Origin: Juglans regia | Taxonomy: Eukaryota > Streptophyta > Magnoliopsida > Fagales > Juglandaceae | Reading direction: 5' to 3' | Length of the DNA stretch: 64,000 nucleotides | Assembly: GCF_001411555.2 (NCBI RefSeq) | Contig: NC_049905.1 | Coordinates: forward strand, 6,601,053 to 6,665,052 | Part shown: positions 46,211 through 58,390 of the stretch, piece after piece | Numbering within the stretch: the first letter of the stretch is position 1 | Layout: every line of letters starts with the position of its first letter | Position numbers and translations under genes: made by a program | The notes under the pieces: generated by a model | The model's database searches: none | Seen by the model: only the letters and a program-made list of their open reading frames with translations | What the model was told of the DNA's origin: nothing

Positions 46211-46437
46211 CTCATATGTGATAGGATTTGAAGCATTACTTCCTGATATTGTTTCGATGGATTTTACCGTAGAAATGAATAGTATTCACTAAGTAAGTTT
46301 CCAGGAAAGATTGGAGGGTCACACTGGACCACTTAAATACCAATCTCCTAGACAGAACCTCCTTAGACTGTACGTATCCACACTACCACACCAAAGCTCC
46401 ACCCACCAAAAAAGAACCTAGTGGCTCTGATACCACT

Positions 46438-46861
46438 TGTGAGGAATTTGAACCCTCTCAAATTCACCCCTAGGATCCACTTTCTAGTAAAATATGAAGA
46501 AAAACAGATAAATAATAACAATACAAGAATTTACGTGAAAACTCCCAAAAATAGGAGAAAAAACCACCAGACCCAGAGAAGAAAATACACTGTGAAAAAT
46601 TATTACAATCACACAATTTTTTTCCTCACCCCAAATGACACCCACAAAGCTTCCCCACTAGCAAAACTTTAATTCTCACCTCTTTCCCTTTTACAAGAAA
46701 AGGCTAATAGAGAAATTTTCTTAGAGTCACAAGTTACTAATTAAACTTATGACTTGGTGTGTTTTATCTAGAGGCTAAGCCTTCTTATTTATAGGTCATG
46801 GGCCTTTGCTCTTCCCTCACTCCCCATTGATGTGAGACTCAGGAAAGGAGCAAACCCAACA
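46438..46861 (-). repeat. 5' LTR of the gag-only element
   Basis: 424 bp, TGTGAGG...AACCCAACA on the plus strand, next to the primer-binding site on its left. Confidence 0.9.
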
Positions 46862-46866
46862 CTTCT

Positions 46867-48424
46867 CAATTACAGTTTGGACCAATTTTGATAGACTTCG
46901 AAATTTTTGACAGCCTGCGAATTCAACACACTTGTCTCTTTTCAGTCACAAATATCATATCTGAAAGGTCTAGTGGTGGTGAGTTTGGTGATCTTGTGCT
47001 TGTTTCGAGAAGAGCTGTTAAAGGGATGGTGTGTGAGGACCACGCACGGTGATTTTTGCAAAACCACAACTTTTCTTTGAACAATTTTCGACTTGTGAAT
47101 CTGTTTGTGCGCGTGTGTTTCCCGGGAGTTGCCAGAAAGATGTAGATCTGTCATTTTCGACCTTGACAAAAGCAAAATAAAATTAAGAAAAAAAAACCTT
47201 GATAGACAAGGTGGGTGAATGAAGAAACGAGAGAATAAGAGTGAGGGAGGAGGGATGAGTCCTCCGATAAAAATTAAATCTGAAACCCTTGATTTTTTAC
47301 GATAGAAATGAGGAAGGAGACGCTTAGGATTTTTTTCTTTAATTGTTCTAGTTCAGACACATTGGACACATTTAAGTTTTAAAGCCAAAGAAACACAACA
47401 CAATGTGTTTTTTTTTTTTTTTTTAGATATGCTATTAAACTATTAAAAATAAGATTCTAGATTCTCTATTAACTATGAATTTGTATTTGTATTTGAAAAA
47501 AAAAAGTATATTTACGAATCGAACCCTCTAAAGGCAAGTTTCAACACTATGAAATATTTCATAATTTTGTAAAAATATTAATAAAATAATTTATGAATAG
47601 TAATTAAATGATTCGAGTTAAGATATTTTATTGGATTTTGAGAAATAAGAGAGACAAAATTGAATAAAAATATGATAAAATTAAAAAATTACTTAAATAT
47701 ATATTTTTTTAATTTGAAAAAATTGCATTATTTTTTGTATTTTGTTTTGAAGTTTATAATATTTATATTAGGTTTTGTATTTGGATAATGATTAGGTAAT
47801 GATTAGATGAAAAAAATTAAAACTTTGAAATTGAGAAGTGTTTTTGTATTTGAGTGATGTTTGAAAAGAAAATTATAAAAAGTTTTAAGAATATAGAAAA
47901 ATATCTAAGAATATCTCGTTACCCAAACAAGTCGATGAAATCACTAACCTGACACTACTTCAATTACATGAGAATTTTATTTTAAACAGCTCTTTCAAAA
48001 ATTCTTAATGAGTCAAAATCAGATATTTTGCTTCATTGGAAAGCTTTAAGACCAATCAAGCAAATCCAATTGCACTGAGAAGATACAGAAGAGTGTGAAA
48101 GCACATAAATAATAAATCGCTATCACAACCTGTGTGCCAAAATGATATATGCAAATAATATCTAAAGTAAATTAAATATATATATATAGTTAATTTTTTG
48201 AAGGGCATGCACATCCATTTCTCATTGGCATATACAAAATTATAAGAAGTATTACAGTTATAAAGATATATCAGAAAAATAAATCTATAGAGGTGGTTCC
48301 CTTGAATTAAGTTGTTTGTGGTTGAAATAAAAAAAGTCTCCTTTCTAGTATAACCCTTGGGCGATTCTAGAGGTGGTGTTCTAAGTTTTCCAGTGAGTTG
48401 AGTGCAAGTTCTCCAGTAAGTATG
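46867..48424. other. Intergenic, AT-rich, MITE-like remnant
   Basis: No gene seen. About 47570-47940 contains the AT-rich blocks also present at 2880-3110 and 16480-16620 (TTTTTGTATTTTGTTTTG, ATAATGATTAGGTAATGATTAGATG), i.e. another member of that repeat. Poly-T at 47407-47424. Confidence 0.45.
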
Positions 48425-49651
48425 ATGGAAGATTTGGAAGTCTGATAGAAAAAACTACGCCTCTCAGCAGAGGAGGAGGTGGTTCTTGAGTTTCCTTCTA
48501 GGGAGGACGAGGAAGTGCAACATAAGGGTGGGCGTAGTCTTATTGGGAAAGTATGTAGTGATCGTGTTGTTGGGAAGGATCTTATATCAAATACGATGGC
48601 CAAAATTTGGAGGATTAGCAAAAGAGCTGTGTTCCAAGAGGTGGATAAGAATGTCTTTGTAGTGACTTTTGCAACACATGCAGATAAGGACATGATTTTA
48701 GAAGGACGGCCGTGGCTCTTTGATAATATGTTGTTTCCACTTCGTCCTTATGATGGTAGGCTACAACCTGCTCAAATTAAGTTTGAAACTGAGATTTTCT
48801 GGTTACAATTGCATAATCTTCCTTTGGGGAAGATGACAAAGGAGTGTGGTAAGCAGATATGTGTCTCTGTTGGCAAGGTTTTAGAGGTGGATGTAGTAGA
48901 CGATGGCATAGTGTGGGGGAGATTTCTTTGAGTGAAAATTGATCTGCCTCTTTTTAAACATGTTGCTTGTGAGAGATTCATTCATTCTACAGGTAAGAAG
49001 GTATGGGTGCCTTCTCAATACGAGGAACTTCCAAAGATATGTTTTAGGTGTGGGTGGATGGTTCATGATGATGATGGCTGCTCGAATAGTGGACCAAGGT
49101 TCAAAACAAATGATTACACATCTATGCAGTTTGGTGCATGGCTTCGTGCTGATGGTGGTACCCGCCGCAAATTAATTCCTCTGTCTTCTGTTAACAGTTC
49201 TACAGTAAAGGATGGAAATAATGAGGGAGTTGGTCGTGTGGTGGAGGAGAAGCATGGTCATCAACCTACGGGGGTGGAGGAGGAGCAGTCATTGCAGGTT
49301 GAGGTGGAAGGTGGTTTTGGCAATAGCAATATTTCAGGCATGAAACTCAGGAAGTGGCCAATTTTAGTTCAGGAATTTGAAAGTGGGGGAAAGGATAAGC
49401 AGGTGATGAATGATAATGGCTACTATTTTGGCAGTAGCAATTTTCCAAGCATGAACTTTGGGAAGGGGCCAACTTCAATTCAGGAACATGAAAGTGAGAG
49501 AATAGATAAGCAGTGGATGAGTGATAGTGGTAAAAATTTGAATGCTACTCCTTTCAATTCGCAAGTTTCTGTTAGTGGGAGAGTCAAGACAAAAGTGTTG
49601 GGCCATGATGGGCTTTCAGGCCTTTACCATCAGTTTCAACAGACTTGGTAA
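48425..49651 (+). pseudogene. LINE ORF1 (DUF4283 and zinc knuckle), with stops
   Basis: MEDLEV is followed by two stops, then KKLRLSAEEEVVLEF and the DUF4283-like domain (LIGKVCSDRVVGKDLI, WRISKRAVFQEVDKNVFVVTFA, GRPWLFDNMLFPLRPYDG, FWLQLHNLPL). A TGA at 48929-48931 interrupts the frame, which then continues with VACERFIHSTGKKVWVPSQYEELP and the zinc knuckle CFRCGWMVHDDDGC. The C-terminal part repeats a phrase GN(S)NIS/FPSMNFGKGP with IQEHES. Nucleic-acid-binding ORF1 of plant LINEs. Confidence 0.85.
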
Positions 49652-49756
49652 AGAGACCTAGCAGCTTAGAACAAAAAGGGGAAAGGCCCAGCTGTCCTGC
49701 ATCCAAAGTCCCAAAGGACTTAACGGCTCCTCTGTTAACTACTTATCCTAGGTTGC

Positions 49757-49915
49757 AGAAGGAACAGTGAAAGTGTTTAATAATATTTGTGAATAGTAGT
49801 GAAAAAGTAATAATAGAATATTAAATAGTAGTAAAAAGTAGGTGAAAAGTAATAATAAAATAAAAAATAGTAGTGAGAGTGTTTTAGAGTACTTGAGGTA
49901 CTCTCATTAGCCAAA
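49757..49915. repeat. Short AT-rich insertion between LINE ORF1 and ORF2
   Basis: Several imperfect copies of GTGAATAGTAGTGAAAAAGTAATAAT-like units (GAATAGTAGT, TAGTAGTAAAAAG, AGTAGTGAGAG), unlike the neighbouring LINE sequence. Possibly a small MITE; no clear ends. Confidence 0.35.
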
Positions 49916-50931
49916 CCTGACAGACAAGGGGAGGCAAGTGGAAGAGAAGTGCCCGTCTCCAAGGCAAGTCTGCTTCACTTCCTGTTTCTCAGTTTGGTAG
50001 GAAAAGATTAATTGATGAGGATGAAGATCTGTTTTCAGACTTAATAAGTTCGAAGAAAGGTAGAATTGATGGGATTTCACAAAATGAATTGGCGGAGACT
50101 ATGTGTCAACCCCACCAATCATTATGAAACTACTAAGTTGAAACTGTCGGGAGCTTGGGAATCCCCAAACAGTTCAAAGACTTTGCTCCTTAGTAAAGGC
50201 TAAAGTGCCCAAGGTGGTATTCGTTATGGAAACTAAGTTATTTGTTCAACATGCAAGATTCATTGCAACAAAAGCAAGATATGAGAATTGTCTCGAGGTG
50301 GATGCTGTTGGCAGAAATGGTGGCCTTATGCTTATGTGGAAGCAGGATCTAAATATCGAGTTGCTCAATTTCTCTAGTAGGCATATCAATGTCATTATTT
50401 CATATGCTTGTGGGGAGAATAAATAGATGCTTACATGTTTTCATGGTCTCCCAGAAGTCAATCAAAGGAGAAGATCTTGGGACTTATTAAAATCTTTTAA
50501 ACCTGTTCTATCAGGCTGGTGTGTCATTGGAGATGTCCAATGATGAGAAGGTGGGAGGCAATGTGAGAAGTGAGAGTCAAATGGAGTTGTTTAGACAAGT
50601 CTTAGAGCAAGGACAATTATATGATTTGGGCTGGAAATGAGAGAAGTTTACATGGAGTAATCGACATGAAGATATTACCTATACCAAGGAGAGACTAGAT
50701 AGAGTTCTGGCTAATCAAAATTGGATAGACAGTAACAGTCACTATAAAGTTGAAACTCTTGCTGCCATTTGTTCTGATCATTGTCCTTTATTACTAGAAT
50801 GGGGCTCGAGTAGAGGTGCACAGATATGTGGTCCTAACAATTTCAAATATGAGCTCAATTGGGGTAGAGAAGCTGGTTGCAGTGCTCTAGTAGCATTCGA
50901 ATGGCAAAAAGGGACTGTTGGGGTAAACATG

Positions 50932-51515
50932 TTAGAGCATCCTCATTGGTTGGCCAAATGCATTTTCAAAATTTAGCCAATATCACACTTTTTTGCATTT
51001 GCCCATTCCATTTAAATTCAATCCCCACATTGGATTAGTCATTCACTCTCTATATAATAATAAAATATTATTAAATTAATATTTTTTTATTTAATTTATT
51101 TGTATCACATTTTATAATTCTACCAATTTAATATGAATAATAATTATATTCTAATTAAATCAATATTAAAAAAAATCATATTTTCAAAAGTCATTTAATG
51201 CTAATAACCAAAAATTGAGATTAAACTTATCTAAATTTCTATCTAAATTTCTTATTCACTAACCAAATATCTAGCAACATACTCATTTCAATGTCAATAA
51301 AAAATATGCACCTACATAAACACCTACAAGTGGTTGGAGTGAGAAATTTGTATTTTAATGTTTGGTGAATCAATTATGGTTCTCCATCTTTGGCCAACCA
51401 TTGTAGCATAAATCCAAATTGTTTTAGAGATGCCCCAATGTGGAGTCTTTTTGGCACAGATTATCTAAATTTTAGCCATTCTTCAACTTTGGTCAAACCA
51501 ATGAGGATGCTCTTA
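50932..51515. mobile_element. PIF/Harbinger-like MITE nested in LINE ORF2
   Basis: Element 50935-51512 (578 bp) flanked by TTA (50932-50934, 51513-51515). Inverted ends GAGCATCCTCATTGGTT are matched exactly for the first 17 bases. The TTA duplication and GAGCATCC-like ends are those of Tourist/Harbinger-type MITEs. LINE coding resumes right after it. Non-coding inside. Confidence 0.9.
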
Positions 51516-54018
51516 GAAGCCGTGCAAGCTAAGCTAGAGAATTGCAGTAAAGGGCTTAAAAGATAGGGCTAGAATTTGGACAGTGAGAGAACAAAAGCAA
51601 CAAGGAAAAATCAAGTGTTAGATCAACTTCAACAAAATGAAGACTCGAGTTCTATGTCTGTTCAGAAACAACTTCAGAAAGATATTGGGTTTCTACTAGA
51701 TCAAGAGGATATCAAATGGAAGCAAAGGGCTAAGAGACATTGGCTAGAGAAGGGTGATCGAAATACTAAGTTTTATAATGCTTGTGTCAATCAAAGAATG
51801 AAGAAAAATACAATAAAAAAAAGTTGTTAATGTTGATGGGGTGCTACTGACAGACTCTGGAGATATTATGCATGGCTTTTGGCAGCACTTTTCTCAGGTA
51901 TTCCTCTCTAGTCATTCTTTTAGAGATTGCATTATGCAGTGTTTAGCTGGGGTGGATACTAGAATTTCTAACGACATGAGATTAAACCTGGAGAAGGATT
52001 TCTCAAGTGAGGATGTACTGTTTGCTTTAAAACAAATGTCTCCATTCAAACCCCCTGGGCCAGATGGCTTTAGTGTTGGTTTCTTCTTAGATCACTGGGA
52101 AATTGTGGGTACAAATATTTCTAAAGCTGTCTTGGATTTCTTAAGCAATGGAATAATGCCTACAGGTTTAAATCATACTCTTATTGCTTTGGTGCCCACA
52201 GTCAATACTCCTTCCTCTATGCATGAATTTCTACCAATTAGCTTATGCAATGTAATGTATAAGCTAATTTCAAAAGTCTTGACTAATAGAATGACAAAGG
52301 TGTTGTCTAAGGTTATTTTATGGAACCAAAGTACATTTATTCTAGGTAGGCTCATCATTGATAATGTTATGGTGGCCTATGAACTCTTTCATGCTATGCA
52401 ATCTCAACAAAAAAGTAAGGCTAGAAGTATGACCATTAAATTTGATATGTCCAAAGTATATGATAGGGTTGAGTGAGATTTTTTCGAAGCTATATATGAT
52501 GTTGAAGCTGGGATTTGGTGACAAGTAGACAGGCTTGATTATGACATGTGTTAAGTCTGTTACTTATTCTGTTAAGGTAAATGGGGTATTTGGCAATACT
52601 ATTTTCCCATCTAGAGGCCTAAGGTGATCCCTTGTCTCTTTCTTTATTTCTTCTTTGTGCTGAATGACTTAATTCCTTATTTCAACAAGTTGAGAGGAAT
52701 GGTCTGATTAAGGGTGTTGCTGCATCAAGGGGTGGTATGCCATTAATCATCTTCTATTTGCAAACGACTGTGTCATTTTTTGTATAGCAAAACAAGAAGA
52801 GTGGGGTTATGTAGAACAAATTCTATGGTTGTACGAGTGTGCTTCAGGTCAGACTATGAATAAGCAAAAAACTTCTACTCTTTAGTTCAAACACAGACCC
52901 TGCAACAAGAGAGTTGATCACTGAGTCTACAAATGGGGTGCTATGTGGCAATTATAACAAGTATTTGGGCTTACCTACTATGGTAGGTAGGTCTAAGTAC
53001 AACACCTTTAGATGTTTGAAAGAGAAGGTTTGGAGAAGAATTAATAGTTGGAAAGCATAAATGTTATCATCAGTAGGAAAGGAGATTTTCATTAAGAGTG
53101 TTTTGCAAGCTATTCCTACATCCACTATGAATGTTTTCAGATTGCTCTCTATTTTATTAAAATAAATAGAAGCTTTATTCTCTTGATTCTGGTGGAGTCA
53201 CAAGAAAAAAGAAAAGAGTATTCATTGGAATAGTAGGGAAAGATTAGGGGAAGTTAAAAATAAAGGCGGCCTTGGGTTCAGAAATTTAAATAGCTTCAAT
53301 AGAGCTTTATTGGCTAAACAAGTGTGGAGATTACTTCAAGAACCCAATTCTTTGGTGGCACAAGTTTTTAGAGGGAAATATTTCCAAAATTGTGATATTT
53401 TGGATTCTAAACCTAGTTCTTCTCCTTCTCACATTTGGAGGAGCATTTGGTCTTCTATTAAACTGGTCAAAGAAGGTGCAGTTTGGAGAATAGGGAATGG
53501 ACATAGCATTCGAGTATGGCATGACAGATAGCTTCCACAGCCAACTACTTATAAAATTCAAACTCCTATCAATAGGTTGTCTGTAGACTCAACAGTTGCT
53601 GAGTTAATTGATGCTAATAATTTCAAGTGGAAGTCTGATTTAATAGAGGAAGTATTTAGCTTTGAAGAGGCACAACTTATCTGTAGTATCCCTATAAGCT
53701 TGAGGAATGACATTGACAAATTGATTTGGGTCAGAAATGCAAAAGGTGTCTTCTCTGTAAAGAGTGCTTATTTCCTAGATTGCTTCATGACAAAACAGTC
53801 TATAGGTGAAGCTTAGAGTGGAGAGGCAGTTGAGGTATTATGGCGGAAACTATGGCAGTTACAAGTTCCAGGGAAGATTAAACAATTTTTATGGAAGGCA
53901 CTTATTGATATCCTACCTACAAAATAACTGTTAAGGAAAAAAAACAAATTGTGGATGATGTATTGTATCTTGTTTGTCAAAGAAGTGAGGAAACTATCAT
54001 CCATGTCCTTTAGAGTTG

Positions 54019-55024
54019 TCCTGCTTCTTTGGATGTATGGGGGGAGAGAGATGGTCCTCTCAATAAATAGAATTCTAATTATTAGGACTTCAGATTGTTG
54101 TGGTTGGACTTGCTTAGTAGGTTGGATGCTGTGCAGCTAGATCAGGTGGTTGCTATTCTACACAAGATCTGGGCTAGAAGGAATTACTTTGTTTTTAATA
54201 ATAAATTTAATAGCCCATTTGCTTTAGTTAGATCAGCATTGAACAACATAGAAGTTTATCATGATTTACATATGAGATTAACTACTGATGCATATAAACT
54301 ACCTCGACAGATTGCTGACATGGGATGGAGTCCACTATCAGATCCTTACTACAAGTTAAACTTTGATGTTGCTTTTGATTCTGAAAAGAGGTTGATGGGT
54401 ATTGGCATTGCGGTAAGGACCAGTAAGGGTGAGGTTTTGATTGTGGTTTTTGCTCCGAGAAATCATATTTGTTCTGCATTTTTTGTAGAATGCTATGCAC
54501 TTCTAAGAAGCATTAAATTTTTCCTGCTTCTTTGGATGTCTGGAGGGAGAGAGATAGCCCTCTCAATAAATGGCGTTCTAATTATTAGGACTTCATATTG
54601 TTGTGGTTGGACTTGCTTAGCTGGTTGGATGCTGTGCAGCTAGATTAGGTGGTTGCTATTCTACACAAGATCTGGGCTAGAAGGAATTACTTTGTTTTTA
54701 ATAACAAATTTAATAGCCCATTTGCTTTAGTTAGATCAACATTGAATGACATAGAAGTTTATTATGATTTATATCTAAGATTAACTACTGATGCATATAG
54801 ACTACCTCGACAGATTGCTGATGTGGGATGGAGTCCACCATCAGATCCTTACTACAAGTTAAACTTTGATGCTGCTTTTGATTCTAAAAAGAGGTTGATG
54901 GGTATTGGCATTGTGGTAAGGAACAGTAGGGGTGAGGTTTTGATTGTGGTTTCTGCTATAAGAAGTCATATTTGTTCTGCATTTTCTGTAGAATGCTATG
55001 CACTTCTAAGAAGCATTAAATTGT
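54019..55024 (+). repeat. Tandem duplication (503 bp) of the LINE RNase H region
   Basis: Unit 1 (54019-54521) and unit 2 (54522-55024) both run from TCCTGCTTCTTTGGATGT to GAAGCATTAAATT. Each carries a full N-terminal half of RNase H (KLNFD...DS.KRLMGIGI). They differ at some tens of bases by eye, so the duplication is not new. Only the second copy continues into the C-terminal half of RNase H. Confidence 0.9.
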
Positions 55025-55221
55025 GCCAAGAGATGTGTTTACACCAGGTGGTCTTCAAGGGTGATGCCAAGGCAGTAGTTGAGAGTGTTAATGGTTATAA
55101 TAACAATTATTCTTGGCAAGGGCAATTGATTGATGATATACAATACTTATTAAATGGGCATGCTCATTGGAAGCTGAATTTGATCAAGAGAACAGGCAAT
55201 AAGGCTGCTCATATTGCAGCA

Positions 55222-55337
55222 AAGTTAGACATGTATCTAGAGAGTGAGTCTATGTGAATAGAAGAGGGTCCCATGAAGTAAGTTAGGCATGTATCTAGAG
55301 AGTGAGTCTATGTGAATAGAAGAGGGTCCCCTGAAGT
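55222..55337 (+). repeat. 58-bp tandem pair at the LINE 3' end
   Basis: AGTTAGACATGTATCTAGAG... and AGTTAGGCATGTATCTAGAG... are two units 58 bases apart, differing at a few bases. The first includes the last RNase H codons and stop; the second is a non-coding copy. Confidence 0.9.
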
Positions 55338-56117
55338 GAGAGATAGAGAGAGAGAGACTGACCAAGCTAGTTGAGGATGAGATTGGACCCATTAACCTAG
55401 GGATTGATGATTTAGGCTCCTTACGTTGTTGGTTAGCAGTCCAAAACTCAACCCAATACTAGGTAATATATAATAGTCCAGCCCAAATTTTGGGACTACG
55501 CTTGGAGTTAGGGCATTGGAATCCTTAACTTTTAAAACTGATGCACAAGTGTATTGTCTAAAGATACAAGTCACAATCGATGATTAAAATCTTGATGACG
55601 GTCAGATTTTAATGAAATTTGTACATTGCAAATTTTTGTTTGAGAATAATGTGTCACTTTTCGTAATTTAAAATGAAAATTTTAAAACTCTTAATAATTT
55701 AAAGATATTTTTTTAAAGAGGGCTATACCCAATTTTTAATAATTTAAAGATATAAGGAGTATTTATTCTAAGAGAAAATCTTATAAATGGTTGACTGTCC
55801 ACCCCAAAAAAAAGGCCTTCCAATAGAAACGTGCCATGTACGCTTTCCGTTTTAGCTACGTTGTGACCGCACCCCAACAGAAAACACCTCTCACACTTCA
55901 GATCTCAGTCCCAACTCCCCTTAGTTCCCCCTCGCATAAGTCGCAGCCCCTCGCCCACCTCTCAGAAAACTCTTAGCAAAACTCTCAGAAGCGTAAGCCA
56001 GTGTAGATCGATGGCACATTGAAGACAACACAAGAATCACACCATTGAAGGCCACTTTTGAGCTCTGCAATTTCGCTTTGGACCGTTGGGTAATCTCTCT
56101 GAACTATTGGACCGTTG

Positions 56118-56718
56118 CGAATATTTCTTCAACCTTTCACAGCATTTCTTCAAGCTGAATATTTTCTTCAAGCAGTGTAGTGAGTACTCACAACTCATTC
56201 GATCACTGATGAGGCAGCAGTGAGTACTCACAACTCATCAACACACTACGACAACACAGTGCCTGCTATTATTATGAGGGGCCGTGCAGAATCTTCCAGC
56301 TTTTCATTTTTGAATGCTTGCTTCCAACAAAACAACCCCTGAGCCTTCTCTTTTTCTTTTTTTTATTATAGAGATTGTCTTGTCGTAGCTACGTTCTATT
56401 TACTAACAAAATGACCATCTACTACGTCCATGGATTCCAGTGGCTCCACCACCATCGCTTCTCTGAAATGTTCACACACACACACACACATACATACATA
56501 TATATATAAATTATATGTTAAGATATACATAACTTTCAACAAATGCTTTTTGTGCATAAGACTCGAAAAGTCTCAAAAGCGGCAAACCATCAACCCTCAA
56601 TAATATATATTCATTTCATAAGAGAATCCAAACAGAAAAATTCGCATCAACAAATTCACTGCTTGAAGAAAATATTCAACTTGAAGAAATGCTGTGAAAG
56701 GTTGAATAAATATTTGTA
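56118..56718. repeat. Inverted repeat with about 60-bp arms
   Basis: Left arm 56118-56180 (AATATTTCTTCAACCTTTCA ... GAATATTTTCTTCAAGCAGT) is inverted at 56655-56718 (ACTGCTTGAAGAAAATATTC ... TGAAAGGTTGAATAAATATT). Arms agree at most positions; spacing is about 470 bases. Within the spacer GTGAGTACTCACAACTCAT occurs twice (56180 and 56222). Either a foldback element or an inverted duplication. Confidence 0.8.
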
Positions 56719-58144
56719 GGAAAAAAAAGGATTGAAAACTGAAACGACGGCAATTTTAAATACCTCGACCAAGTGCAAGAAAGAGATAGGCAAAGAACAG
56801 ATTCCAGTGAGCTCTAATATTCTAATGGTCTTGTGTTTGGTTTCATACTAGGAAAATAACAGATTGCAACTGGTGAGAAAGAGACGGAGAGGGAGATTTT
56901 TGCATATATGAACACTTCTCCTACCCAAGAAGTACCCATAGGAAAAAACCCAAATTGGGAATTACCATGTAAGTGGCTGAGGGGATGGCGGTGACGGACG
57001 ATGGTGATAAGGCTGTTGAAGTGCACTCCTGCGGCAGCTTGAACGATAGAAGTTGCTGAAGTATTCATTCCATCGGGTGTGATAAGGGGCTTCAATCGAT
57101 CTGGTGCAATAAGTTTCATGTTGGCTTGATAGACTTGCTGATATGTTGTAATTCTAACTGAAGGTTGTTAAGGCCAAAAAAACAGCTCGACCACTCCAAA
57201 GCGGTTTTGTTATTCTAATAGTTGAAGAGGTAAAAAAAAAAAAAAAGAGGGCAATATAACACTTTGGTTGAAATGAAAAATGGTATGGTCTATGGTCATA
57301 TTTACCATCGTCCGAGGGAAGTTGACTATAACATTTTAAAGGTTGATTTTTTTTTTTTTTTGGTGTTTAAATTTTTTTTTTTTTTCAGTTGTATGGAATT
57401 GCCCACTATTTAAAAGTATTGTTAAGGACACAGACACAAATTTATGAATTGATTTGGACATATTTGAATGTCGATCATGGACCGTCAATATTGACATGGC
57501 GTGACATATGGCACTCCACATTAACAGTCCACATTAACACAAAAATAACAATGTGCTAACGTGACAGTGTTGTGTGGCACACTACGTAAGCATTGATTGT
57601 TGGCTGATCAATTACCAGAGTAGACCAATTGATGTGGCGTGCCATACGGCTTTGTGTAGCATGCGACGTCAATCCATGCATAGTTTTATCATAAAGGCAG
57701 GATGCAAAGTGGCCATTCATGCATAGAGCTCATTTCTTAATTCAAATAGCCCATTTACAAATTTACACATTGATTTTTGAAGGAGTAACATCTCTTACAC
57801 ATTTTATCAAACAAATTGCATACATACAACACAACTTACAAACACATCATACATTTCATCAAATATATTTCCTTACTACAAATTTACAAAACTAATTCAT
57901 AAGAATCACAACAAAATACTCAGATGTGCATGCTATGAGTAACAGAAGAGACGTGTACATAACATAAAATTGCTTGATTTAATTTTAGGGCTCGAAACCT
58001 CTCACTCTCACCGTAGGCTGAAGCTGAACGGACGCTGAAGCTTGGATTGAAGTTGCTCACTATGGAGGAGCAAAAAGGAACAGTGGCAATAGAGACGCGA
58101 GAGAGACGTGAGACGCTTCACTGGTTCAGACCCCCCATGTGATG

Positions 58145-58390
58145 AAACGATGTCGTTCCACATTAAGTGGAACGGCGTCGTTTAAATTTTTTTTAAGAAA
58201 ACCCTGATGTAAAACGACGTTGTTTTACATCTGAGTTTTTTTAAAAAATTCGAAGTCGGAGTTTGGAGCTCCAAGAAGCTTCGAACTCCGACTCCAACTC
58301 CCTATTCGGAACTATTCCGAACTCCGACTCCGAATTTCGACCACTCTGACTCCGTCGGAGTTGGAATCGGAGCAATGTCGGACGGAATCG
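58145..58390. repeat. Two palindromes and a CTCCGACTCCGA-type repeat
   Basis: 58145-58183 forms AAACGATGTCGTTCCAC/GTGGAACGGCGTCGTTT arms; 58206-58231 is a near-perfect palindrome around AAAACGACGTTGTTTT. From 58250 to 58385 the phrase ACTCCGACTCC/GGAGTCGG recurs in both orientations (at least eight times). Confidence 0.75.

Larger units (their letters stand above)
44610..46866 (-). mobile_element. Gag-only LTR element (TR-GAG type, copia-like)
   Basis: The element 44615-46861 (2247 bp) is flanked by CTTCT duplications (44610-44614, 46862-46866). LTRs 44615-45039 and 46438-46861 (425 and 424 bp) begin TGT and end AACA, and differ at very roughly 8% of positions by eye, so the insertion is older than the copia element at 6.9 kb. 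The primer-binding site is TGGTATCAGAGCCAC (minus strand, 46421-46435) and the polypurine-like AAGGTGGAGAT adjoins the left LTR at about 45040. The 1.4-kb inside encodes only gag; protease, integrase and reverse transcriptase are absent. Terminal-repeat elements with only gag are known in plants as TR-GAG and depend on other elements for movement. Confidence 0.9.
50124..55257 (+). pseudogene. LINE ORF2 (endonuclease, reverse transcriptase, RNase H), broken
   Basis: Starts MKLLS, then a stop where plant LINEs have Trp (SWNCRGLGNP), then PQTVQRLCSLVKAKVPKVVFVMETKL: the AP-endonuclease. Reverse transcriptase pieces: HWLEKGDRNTKFYNACVNQR, FKPPGPDGFSVGFF, ISLCNVMYKLISKVLTNR, IKFDMSKVYDRVE. zf-RVT: KLIWVRNAKGVFSVKSAY. 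RNase H: KLNFDAAFDSKKRLMGIGIVV, CYALLRSIKL, VVFKGDAKAVVESVNG, ending ESESM at 55257. More than ten stops or frame changes, plus a MITE insertion and a segment duplication. Confidence 0.88.
48425..55340 (+). mobile_element. L1-type LINE, degenerate, with nested MITE
   Basis: Two reading regions in LINE order: ORF1 (48425-49651) with a DUF4283-like domain and a zinc knuckle, and ORF2 (50124-55257) with endonuclease, reverse transcriptase, zf-RVT and RNase H regions. Many stops and frame changes show it is dead. A Harbinger-like MITE (50935-51512) splits ORF2 and an RNase H segment is duplicated. The 3' end has a 58-bp tandem pair at 55222-55337; no poly-A tail or target duplication was found. 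Confidence 0.9.

Noticed and set aside
48479..49651. LINE ORF1 as a host zinc-knuckle gene
   Set aside because: It is followed in order by endonuclease, reverse transcriptase and RNase H remnants, so it belongs to the LINE, and it has three in-frame stops.
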